Notes under the pieces: model-generated
The model's input: only the letters and a program-made list of their open reading frames with translations
Databases searched by the model: none
Told to the model about the DNA's origin: nothing
Shown: piece by piece, positions 55,038 through 64,000 of the stretch
Position numbering within the stretch: position 1 is the stretch's first letter
Layout: each line of letters begins with the position of its first letter
Source: Allobosea sp035944375
GTDB lineage: Bacteria > Pseudomonadota > Alphaproteobacteria > Rhizobiales > Beijerinckiaceae
DNA: 64,000 nt
Reading direction: 5' to 3' (one strand)
Assembly: GCF_035944375.1 (NCBI RefSeq)
Contig: NZ_DASZBE010000044.1
Made by a program: the position numbers and the translations under genes

Positions 55038-55724
55038 ATGGAACAACGCGTAATGATGATCGAAGGCTCGCCGGAGCGGTTCGCCCAAGGCCTCGGGCGG
55101 CCGCTGCGACTCGTCGCCGACCGGCTGCGGCCGATCGGCGGTTTTGCGTTGCGCGACGGACAGATCGAGGCCGCGACGCGGATCGAAGGGCATGCGAGCC
55201 TGGTCGCGGATCGGCTCATGCGCGCAGGCTATGCCGGAGAGGCGCATGCGATCGCCCTCACGATACGCCCGCTCGCCAAGGCCGGAGAGGGACGCGCGCT
55301 GCTGCTGTTGAGTTTCCGGGAGGGCGGCGATCCGTCCGACGAGGCTTATCATGCGGAGATCTATGCGCCTGCGCCCGTGTTCGAGGCGTTGTGCGGTGCC
55401 GTTTCCAGTGGAGCGGCGCAGAGGCTCCTCATCTCCGCCATGACGAATCTCTGGGCGCGTGAAAGCGACCACGAGGCGGCGCCCGGTCTGCCGGTGGCGT
55501 GGCATCTGGGGCTCGAGGCCGACGGACGCGGGAGCGCGCCAGCCCGCGGGCTGGTCGAGAGCCTGGAGTGGCATTCGCCCGTCGCGGGCGACATCGAGCC
55601 CGCTCCCTCTCCAGAGGAGGAGCCCGGCGAGACGACCGCGGACGGGCTCGGCCGGATCGCCTGGAGCCTCAAGCAGATCGCGCTGGTGCTGATGTTCCTG
55701 CTGATCGTGGTGGCGCTGAAGTGA
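55038..55724 (+). CDS. unknown protein with C-terminal membrane anchor
   Basis: The 228 residues are mostly soluble, with an alpha/beta-looking domain (about 10-165) containing RIEGHASLVADRLMRAGYAGEAHAI and an acidic linker (EPAPSPEEEPGE). The last 22 residues form one hydrophobic helix (LKQIALVLMFLLIVVALK), so it is probably tail-anchored with its bulk in the cytosol. ATG 55038 is chosen; ATGs at 55053 and 55056 are alternatives. I recognise no family. It stands alone, convergent with the YbhN-like gene. Confidence 0.6.
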   Translation: MEQRVMMIEGSPERFAQGLGRPLRLVADRLRPIGGFALRDGQIEAATRIEGHASLVADRLMRAGYAGEAHAIALTIRPLAKAGEGRALLLLSFREGGDPSDEAYHAEIYAPAPVFEALCGAVSSGAAQRLLISAMTNLWARESDHEAAPGLPVAWHLGLEADGRGSAPARGLVESLEWHSPVAGDIEPAPSPEEEPGETTADGLGRIAWSLKQIALVLMFLLIVVALK

Positions 55725-55733
55725 GCGCCGGCC

Positions 55734-56708
55734 TCAGCGCTCATGGCGGCGGATGCGCCGGACCATCTCGTTCAGCGCCAGCAGCACCAGCGCCAGGATG
55801 AAGGGCAGGACGTAGTAGACGATCCTGAAGATCAGCAGCGCGCCGAGCACATGCTCGAAGGGCAGGCGGCTGAGCGCGACCAGCATCGTCGCCTCGAAGA
55901 CGCCGAGCCCGCCGGGCGCATGGCTGGCAATCCCCACGAGGCAGGCGAAGACATAGACGGCGAGGAAGGTCGGGTAGTCGATGCCATGGCCGCCCGGCAG
56001 CAGGACGAAGAGCACGGCCGCCGCCGCGCAGACCTCCGCCGCACCCAGGAACATCTGGCCGAGCGTGATCGCGAGACCCGGCAGCGGCAGGTTCCAGCCG
56101 CGGACACGGATGGTGCGCTCGCCGCTCGCGATCCAGATCAGATAACCGATGGTGCCGGCCGCCACGGCCGCCCCGACGGCCTGCACGACGAGCGGAGAGG
56201 TTCGCGCCAGCATCGCCACCGAGGGCGTGGCATAGAACAGGCTGACGCAGAGGATGGCACCCAGACCGAGCCAGAAGGTCAGCCCGGCGATGACGGTCAG
56301 GCTGGCGACCTCCGAGGCGCGCACGCCCTTGGGCGAATAGATCCAGTAGCGCACGGTGCCGCCGGTCACGATCGGGAAGCCGAGCGTAAAGGAGACCGAA
56401 TAACTGGTGAAGGAGGCCAGCGCCGTCGTGCGATAGGGGATCGACAGGCCGAGCCGCTTCAGCGCCAGCGCGTCATAGCCGGTCAGCAGCAGATAGCTCA
56501 GGGCGGTGAAGCCGCAGGCGAGGCCGAGCTGGCGCAGGCTCGCATTGGCGAAGGCGTTGGCGAGTTCGCCGGGCTCGATCTCGCGGACGATGTACCAGAG
56601 CACCACCAGCGAGGCGCCGAAGATGACGACGCTGGCGAGCGGGCCCAGCCACCACCAGCGGCTGCGCCGGCGCGGCGGCAATCCAGGCTCGAGCGGGCCG
56701 AACGACAT
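55734..56708 (-). CDS. YbhN/UPF0104 lysylphosphatidylglycerol synthase-like membrane protein
   Basis: The 324 residues, with about eight helices, match the transmembrane flippase-like domain of MprF (LPG_synthase_TM): TALASFTSYSVSFTLGFPIVTGGTVRYW near 100-127 and ASHAPGGLGVFEATML near 265. It lacks the aminoacyl-transfer domain, so it cannot make lysyl-lipid. Lipid transport is a guess. The Arg-rich N-terminus is cytosolic. A 161-base gap separates it from the unknown gene upstream. Confidence 0.82.
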   Translation of the reverse strand: MSFGPLEPGLPPRRRSRWWWLGPLASVVIFGASLVVLWYIVREIEPGELANAFANASLRQLGLACGFTALSYLLLTGYDALALKRLGLSIPYRTTALASFTSYSVSFTLGFPIVTGGTVRYWIYSPKGVRASEVASLTVIAGLTFWLGLGAILCVSLFYATPSVAMLARTSPLVVQAVGAAVAAGTIGYLIWIASGERTIRVRGWNLPLPGLAITLGQMFLGAAEVCAAAAVLFVLLPGGHGIDYPTFLAVYVFACLVGIASHAPGGLGVFEATMLVALSRLPFEHVLGALLIFRIVYYVLPFILALVLLALNEMVRRIRRHER

Positions 56709-56869
56709 GCGCACTCATGGTCGGTTCTGGCACCGGGCCGGAGGGCCGGCGGTGCCGATTGCGGGCACGAGGCGCAAGCTGGCCCCGGCGGAGACATAGC
56801 GCCTGCGCGCCAATCCACAAGGCGGGTGGGCGCGACGAATACGCGCCATGCCCCCCGCGCGGGGGCGCT

Positions 56870-57445
56870 TCAGCCCGTCTTGCGGAAGACCCGCAGGGTC
56901 TTGAAGGAAGCGCACTCCTCCACCGGGGCGGTCTTCGCCCAGTCGGCGATGATCGGCTCGGCCGTCGCATAGGCGAAGGAGCCTGTATAGAACAGCAGAT
57001 AGCCGCCGGCATCGGTCTGGTTGGTGAAGAGCTCGATCACCTCGCGGTCGGTCAGGGCGCCATAGGCGTCGTTCGCCTCCGTCCTGAACTCGCAGGCATG
57101 GAACAGGGTGACGATGTCGAAGCGCGGCAGCAGCTTGGCATTGCTCGTATAGATGTCGCCGAAATAGGCGCTGTAGGTCTTGGTGATGGTCGGGTTGCCC
57201 GTCGCGAGCTTGACGAAGGCATCGTATTCCTTCGGCGAGGCGGTGATCCCCAGCACCGTGCAGTCGAGCTCCGGCTCGGCACAGCGGATGCCGACATAGT
57301 GATGGCCGCCGGTGCCGAAATGGTAGACGCGCTGGCCGGTGAGGCCGAGCTCCTCGAGCCATTCGACGAAATGCACGTCGCAGGGGCACTGCTCGACGCG
57401 CAGGCCCCAATAGACGTCCCAGATGTTCATCGCGGCAGCAGTCAT
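56870..57445 (-). CDS. unknown protein next to the degenerate ABC gene
   Basis: The 191 residues have a glycine-rich turn after the first strand (VYHFGTGGHHYVGI), then FDIVTLFHACEF and YLLFYTGSFAYATAEPII, a pattern like a Rossmann methyltransferase fold. The usual motif I acid is not clear. GGAG lies nine bases before the ATG ending at 57445. It follows the ABC gene by 28 bases and is likely co-transcribed. No family recognised. Confidence 0.6.
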   Translation of the reverse strand: MTAAAMNIWDVYWGLRVEQCPCDVHFVEWLEELGLTGQRVYHFGTGGHHYVGIRCAEPELDCTVLGITASPKEYDAFVKLATGNPTITKTYSAYFGDIYTSNAKLLPRFDIVTLFHACEFRTEANDAYGALTDREVIELFTNQTDAGGYLLFYTGSFAYATAEPIIADWAKTAPVEECASFKTLRVFRKTG

Positions 57446-57473
57446 CGTCACGGGCTCCAGATGGCGGTGAGGG

Positions 57474-59267
57474 TCATTCGGCGGGTTCGGCATGGACCGG
57501 CACGGTGCCGGGCAGGACGGCGGGTTCGGAGGCGGCGCTCCGCGAGGCCATCCGCACCACGCCGCCGGCGCGCTTCAGCAGGAGGCGGTGCGTCGCGGCC
57601 TCGGCGAAGCCTGCGCCCTGTCCGAACGCGATGATGATGGCGTCGGGCCGCGCGGCGCGCAGATGGCCGAGCAGTTCCAGCGCGGCATCGGTGTCGAAGG
57701 CGCTCGTGGCCTCGTCCAGCAGGACGATGTCGGGCTGCTCCAGTTCAGCCCGCGCCAGCGCCAGGCGCTGCCGGTCGCCAGTGGCGAGTTCCCGGTCCCA
57801 GTCGCGGGTCTCGTCGAGCATGGGGGCGAGCGAGGACAGGCCGTAGCGTCGCAGGACGTTCTGAAGCTGCTCCTCCGGCAGGGTGCGGCCGGTCTCGAGG
57901 ACAGCGCGCAGGCTGCCTTCCGAGAGGTGCAGCTTGTGCGGCACGGCCGTGACGAAGGCCCCCGCCGGAAGCCGGATCTCGCCGCGCCCCCAGGGCCAGA
58001 GGCCGGCCACGGCCTGGATCAGCGCCGCCTTGCCGAAGCCGAGCTCGCCCGAGACATGCAGGGTCGTCCCCGGCGCCAGCGCACTGGAGATGTCGGCGAC
58101 CAGCGTTCGCCCGTCGCGGTCGATCAGGGTGACATCCTGGAGATGCAACTGGCCGTCGGGGCTCGGCGCGATCGCCAGATGCTCGCCCGGCGGCTCGTGG
58201 TCGACACGCTCCAGGGCATCGGCCAGTTCGTTGACGCGCCTGGCCGCGGCGAGCCATTCGGCGATGCGCATGAAGTTGTCGAGGACCCAGTTGAAGGCAT
58301 TCTGCACGGCGACGAAGGCGGCCGCGACCTGCACGACGCCACCCAGGGACATGTCCCCGGAGAGGTATTTGGGCGCCGCCAGCAACAGCGGCACCACCGG
58401 CACCAGCGCGCCGCTGCCATTGGTGATCCAGGTCAGCCGGCCGCGCTGGCGGATCATGGCGAGCCAGCGGCCGACGAGGCTGTCATAGGTGCGCGCGACG
58501 GCGCGGCGCTCGCCCGCTTCGGTGCGCGAGAGAGCGATCGTCTCGCCATGGTCGCGGATGCGCATCAGCGAGAAGCGCAGGCGCGCCTCGCCCTCGTTGC
58601 GGGCGGCGATGAGGCCGGGCAGCTTGCGGCCGACGATCGTGATCAGACCCGAGACCAGCACGGCATAGACGATCGCGGCGAGGACCAGATAGGCCGGGAT
58701 CACCACCGTCGTGCCGCCCGCCTCGACGGTCAGCGCACCCCCGATCTTCCAGAGAATCTCGATGAAGGTGATGATGGTGATGACGGCCGAAAGCAGGCCG
58801 ATCGCGAAATCGACCACCGGCTCCGTCGCCCATCGCACGTCGTCGGCGATGCGGTATTCCGGATTGGCGGGTTCGTAGCCGGAGAGGCTGAGTCGGAAGA
58901 AGCGGCGCTGCCCCACCCAGGAATCGGCCAGCCTCGCCGTCACCCATTGCCGCCAATGGACCTGGAAGGTCTCGCGGGAGACCAGGATCACCACCCCGAG
59001 CCCGGCGACGATCAGCACCAGCACGGGGAAGACCGCCATGGCGATCAGGGCGCTCTCGCTGTCGCGCTTCTCAAGGGCGTCGAAGAACCAGCCGTTCCAG
59101 CGGTTGACGGTGACGTTGGCGAAGACGCCGAGGATGATCGCCGATGCCAGAAGCAGCGACCAGAACCAGGCCCGACCTGCGGTTTCGCCACGCCAGAAGC
59201 CGCCGGTGAGCCGCGCGAAGCGCAACGCCACCTGCCGATCTCCCGGCACAGCCTCCCGCCCCGGCAT
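57474..59267 (-). CDS. YddA/SbmA-like ABC membrane-ATPase fusion with degenerate ATPase site
   Basis: About 597 residues: a six-helix ABC_membrane_2 domain (about 30-340) with the WRQWVTARLADSWV and NPEYRIADDVRWATEP motifs of the SbmA/BacA/YddA group, then an ABC domain. The ATPase site looks damaged: Walker A reads GELGFGKAA (Ala for Ser/Thr), the signature reads LATGDRQRLALAR, and the switch His region is IIAFGQGAGF. Walker B LLDEATSAFD is intact. The ATG ending at 59267 is used; TTG and GTG starts lie upstream. Confidence 0.82.
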   Translation of the reverse strand: MPGREAVPGDRQVALRFARLTGGFWRGETAGRAWFWSLLLASAIILGVFANVTVNRWNGWFFDALEKRDSESALIAMAVFPVLVLIVAGLGVVILVSRETFQVHWRQWVTARLADSWVGQRRFFRLSLSGYEPANPEYRIADDVRWATEPVVDFAIGLLSAVITIITFIEILWKIGGALTVEAGGTTVVIPAYLVLAAIVYAVLVSGLITIVGRKLPGLIAARNEGEARLRFSLMRIRDHGETIALSRTEAGERRAVARTYDSLVGRWLAMIRQRGRLTWITNGSGALVPVVPLLLAAPKYLSGDMSLGGVVQVAAAFVAVQNAFNWVLDNFMRIAEWLAAARRVNELADALERVDHEPPGEHLAIAPSPDGQLHLQDVTLIDRDGRTLVADISSALAPGTTLHVSGELGFGKAALIQAVAGLWPWGRGEIRLPAGAFVTAVPHKLHLSEGSLRAVLETGRTLPEEQLQNVLRRYGLSSLAPMLDETRDWDRELATGDRQRLALARAELEQPDIVLLDEATSAFDTDAALELLGHLRAARPDAIIIAFGQGAGFAEAATHRLLLKRAGGVVRMASRSAASEPAVLPGTVPVHAEPAE

Positions 59268-59414
59268 CTCGCTTGCCGCCCGCACGAACCCCACGATCCC
59301 CAACCGCCGGTTTTCCGGCCTTGGCGACAGGCTGGCTGGGGCCGAATGAACTCAGAATGAACGGGAACCCGACGAGCGGCCCAGCGTTCCGCGACGATTG
59401 CAGGGAGATCGGCC

Positions 59415-59723
59415 ATGCCACGCGGGGACAAATCCGCCTACACGGACAAGCAGAAGCGCAAGGCGGAGCATATCGAGGATAGCTACGCGGAGCGCGGCGT
59501 CCCGAAGGAGGAGGCCGAGAAGCGCGCCTGGGCCACCGTCAACAAGGAGAGCGGCGGCGGCAACAAGAGTGGATCGGGCCGCGGCAAGCCCGACGACCAC
59601 AGCGCCTCGAAACGCGGCGGCGAGATCGGCGGCAAGGCCTCTGCCTCGCGCAGCGCGGCCCAGCGCTCAGCCTCCGCCAAGAAGGCGGCCGCGACGCGCC
59701 AGAAGCGCGCCGCCGAGTCCTGA
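59415..59723 (+). CDS. small basic protein (often labelled plasmid stabilization protein)
   Basis: The 102-residue, strongly basic protein starts MPRGDKSAYTDKQKRKAEH and has the conserved RGVPKEEAEKRAWATVNKE core, then a Gly/Ser/Lys-rich tail (SGSGRGKPDD, SASRSAAQRSASAKKAA). The family is common on alpha- and gammaproteobacterial chromosomes. The plasmid name has no experimental support that I know of. DNA or RNA binding is a guess from charge. It converges on maeB. Confidence 0.75.
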   Translation: MPRGDKSAYTDKQKRKAEHIEDSYAERGVPKEEAEKRAWATVNKESGGGNKSGSGRGKPDDHSASKRGGEIGGKASASRSAAQRSASAKKAAATRQKRAAES

Positions 59724-59733
59724 GCCTGGCCCT

Positions 59734-62019
<2,286 letters not shown>

Positions 62020-62171
62020 GAGCTTGTTCTTTTTTGTCGGCGTTTCCTGGAGGACGCGGACCATAGGCAAGGGCTGGCGTGGCCACAAGCCGGGCGGGCG
62101 TGGATCACGCATGCGGGGGGAGGCGAAGGGCGGCGGCCCTGCGGAGCCAGCGGCGGCCTCGCGCCCCGTTC

Positions 62172-64000
62172 TCAGAGCTGGCGGCGAACGCTGGCGACGA
62201 ATTGACCGACATAGACGTCGAGCGCGCCGGTCTGCTCCTCGACGGTCCGCGCCGCCTCGACGACGAGACGCGCGGCCTCGCCCGTGACATGCGCCTCGTG
62301 ACCGACCGAGCCGACATTGCTGGTCACCAGCACCGCATTGCCGGCGACGGCCTGCGCATCGGCCGCAATGGTGGATGCGAGGTCCGCCTGCCGGTTGACG
62401 ACCCGAGCGATGATGCCGGCATTCTGCTCCATGTCGCCCATGGTCCTGTCCATGAAGGCGACGGCGCCCGAGGCCGTAGACGCCGCGGCCCGGATGTCCT
62501 GCAAGGTTGCGGCGATGTCACGGGTCGCCTTCTGCGTCTGCTCGGCGAGATTCTTGACCTCGGCCGCGACGACGGCGAAGCCGCGGCCGGCCGCGCCGGC
62601 GCGCGCAGCCTCGATCGTGGCGTTGAGGGCCAGCAGGTTGGTCCGCGAGGCGATGTCCTCGATGAAGTTCAGCACGTCGCTGGCCTTGTCGGCCGCGGTC
62701 TCGAGGCCAGCGACGTCACGCTGCGATTCTCGGACATAGCAAGCCGCCTCCTGAGCGGAGCGGTCGGCATGGTCGGCCTGGCGGTTCAGCTCGCGGATCG
62801 ACGCGTCGATCTCCTCGGCCGCCCGCGCGACGCTGGCGATGCGGCTCGACGCGCTTTCGACCTCCTGCGTCGCCGCCACCGCCCGGCTCGTCGTGGCATC
62901 GGCGCTTCGCGTCATCGCGCTCGCGGCCTCGTGCATGCTGCGGGCCGAACGGGCGACGTCGCCGAGCGCCTTGCCGACCGTGACTTCGAGCTGCCCCGCG
63001 AGATCGTCGAGCTGCCGGCGGCGCGCCGCCTCGATTTCGGCCCGCCGCACCTCGAGCGTCCGCTCGTCGGTGACGTCGAACAGGATGCCGTCCCAGATTC
63101 TCGTGCCGTCCGGCAGTTCTCGCATCGTCGCTTCGCTGCGCAGGGCGACGATGGCGCCGTCCTTGCCGTGATAACGCAGGTGCAGACGCCAGTTGTCGCT
63201 CGGATCGAAGCCATTGCGGCAGCCATCCTCGAAGCGGGCCCGATCCTCCGGGATCATCCGGTCGATCCAGACCCGGGCGTCGCGCTCGACCTCCTCCTGC
63301 TTCAGCCCCAACAATTCGCCCAGCTGGAACGAGGCGAAGCGGTAGCTGACGCGGCCGCCCGGAGACAGGATGCGCTGATAGAGCGTGCCGGGTACCCGTT
63401 CCGCCAGACTGCGGAAGCGATAGGCCATCTCGCGGCGTTCGGCGTCGATCAAGATGATCAGCGCCCCGAGCGTCGCCCCGGTCACGTTCACGAGCAGCGT
63501 CGGCGGCAGCGCATGGGTGTAGACCGCCCAGATCATCTCGGCGTCCGGCAGCAGCAGCGGCGTCGGCAGAAGGACGGCGGCGGCGGCGAGCGCGATCAGG
63601 GGGATGTCGCCCTTGACGATGCTGCGCTCGCGACGCGGTCTGCGCCAGAAGATCGCCAGGCCGCAGGCGCCGCTGAGCAGAATGCCGACGATGCCCATGA
63701 TCATGCCGTTGCCGCCCTGAGAATAGCGCAGCATCGCCAGCGGCAGCACCGTGACGCCGGCCGCGAGCGGTCCGCCGACCACCCCCGACAGCAGCGCCGC
63801 GATGTTGCGGGAACTGACCGTCACGCCCGGCGCGATCATGAAGGGGTGCGCCATGCTGGCGAGGCCCGCCGCTGCGAAGAGCAGGCCGACCACCATCGCT
63901 CGCAGCACCGTGTAGCGCTCGATCCTGGCCGTCACGACGGTCACGGCGAGCGCGGCCAGCAAAATGAAGGACAGGCTCTCGACGAGGGCGATGATCAGTT
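62172..64000 (-). CDS. methyl-accepting chemotaxis protein, 5TM-PAS type (5' end cut by window)
   Basis: The frame stays open to the right edge, so the N-terminus is missing. Visible parts: a 5TM-5TMR-like membrane region (SSRNIAALLSGVVGGPLAAG), a PAS-like domain (about 190-300 of the visible protein, YRFASFQLGELLGLKQEEVE) and an MCP signalling hairpin with NLLALNATIEAARAG and GRGFAVVAAEVKNLAEQT. The signalling helices are short. No che gene is nearby. Sensing of a membrane-soluble or cell-wall-derived signal is only suggested by the 5TM type. Confidence 0.88.
   Translation of the reverse strand, partial: LIIALVESLSFILLAALAVTVVTARIERYTVLRAMVVGLLFAAAGLASMAHPFMIAPGVTVSSRNIAALLSGVVGGPLAAGVTVLPLAMLRYSQGGNGMIMGIVGILLSGACGLAIFWRRPRRERSIVKGDIPLIALAAAAVLLPTPLLLPDAEMIWAVYTHALPPTLLVNVTGATLGALIILIDAERREMAYRFRSLAERVPGTLYQRILSPGGRVSYRFASFQLGELLGLKQEEVERDARVWIDRMIPEDRARFEDGCRNGFDPSDNWRLHLRYHGKDGAIVALRSEATMRELPDGTRIWDGILFDVTDERTLEVRRAEIEAARRRQLDDLAGQLEVTVGKALGDVARSARSMHEAASAMTRSADATTSRAVAATQEVESASSRIASVARAAEEIDASIRELNRQADHADRSAQEAACYVRESQRDVAGLETAADKASDVLNFIEDIASRTNLLALNATIEAARAGAAGRGFAVVAAEVKNLAEQTQKATRDIAATLQDIRAAASTASGAVAFMDRTMGDMEQNAGIIARVVNRQADLASTIAADAQAVAGNAVLVTSNVGSVGHEAHVTGEAARLVVEAARTVEEQTGALDVYVGQFVASVRRQL

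Noticed and set aside
59415..59723. Plasmid stabilization or toxin-antitoxin gene
   Set aside because: No partner gene, and no resemblance to ParE, RelE or antitoxin folds; the name is inherited annotation.

Overview
The window is 64 kb of high-GC chromosome (third codon positions almost all G/C) from an alphaproteobacterium. Several things point to the Hyphomicrobiales and resemble Bosea or its relatives: the gene complement (BMP-type nucleoside transporter, two-domain malic enzyme, CHASE3/HisKA_2 kinase, FhuF/TonB siderophore unit) and the palindromic intergenic repeats whose frames read like MLGLDPSI or MAGLDPA. The genus is an inference from family content; no rRNA or tRNA gene was seen. 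There is no transposase, integrase, CRISPR array or prophage, so this looks like ordinary chromosome rather than an island.

Layout. 0.2-1.9 kb: gshB and a convergent MoeB/ThiF-like gene. 2.1-11.5 kb: one long plus-strand operon for nucleoside import and breakdown (BMP binding protein, double ATPase, two permeases, cytidine deaminase, purine nucleoside phosphorylase, deoC, deoA, a GhrA-like reductase). Four of its junctions carry palindromic repeats. 11.5-19.6 kb: an SDR enzyme, a repeat-bearing lipoprotein, nth, a DUF2244 protein, a methyltransferase, an AraC/MGMT fusion, a trans-3-hydroxyproline dehydratase-type protein, a PfkB kinase and an FAH-family enzyme. 19.7-24.0 kb: ugpBAEC behind a candidate Pho box. 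24.1-26.9 kb: a DsbD/ScsB-like reductase with a periplasmic redoxin. 28.3-31.5 kb: dnaK-dnaJ with a heat-shock-like promoter, followed by CsbD and an XRE regulator.

33.3-36.6 kb: a minus-strand methionine uptake operon (small unknown gene, metN, metI, metQ). It is preceded by a 21-codon reading frame with a Cys-Cys pair and two hairpins, which looks like a sulfur-responsive attenuator and is the most interesting signal in the window. 36.8-40.1 kb: coaBC-dut-rrf2 in overlapping ATGA frames, then cysK with its terminator. So methionine uptake, coenzyme A synthesis (which consumes cysteine), a cysteine-free Rrf2 regulator and cysteine synthase sit within about 7 kb.

40.2-43.7 kb: a histidine kinase, a YqjE/YqjD-like membrane pair and an AI-2E-family protein. 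43.7-48.6 kb: polA, a DHDPS-family enzyme and an FAH-family hydrolase. 48.8 kb: cspA. 49.2-53.3 kb: a siderophore unit (TonB receptor, MFS permease, FhuF-type reductase), overlapping or nearly so, behind an AT-rich regulatory stretch. 53.5-59.3 kb: a Bcr/CflA exporter, an unknown tail-anchored protein, a YbhN/LPG-synthase-like membrane protein, an unknown protein and a YddA/SbmA-like ABC protein with a degenerate nucleotide-binding domain. 59.4-64.0 kb: a small basic protein, maeB with a phosphotransacetylase domain, and a chemoreceptor cut by the right edge.
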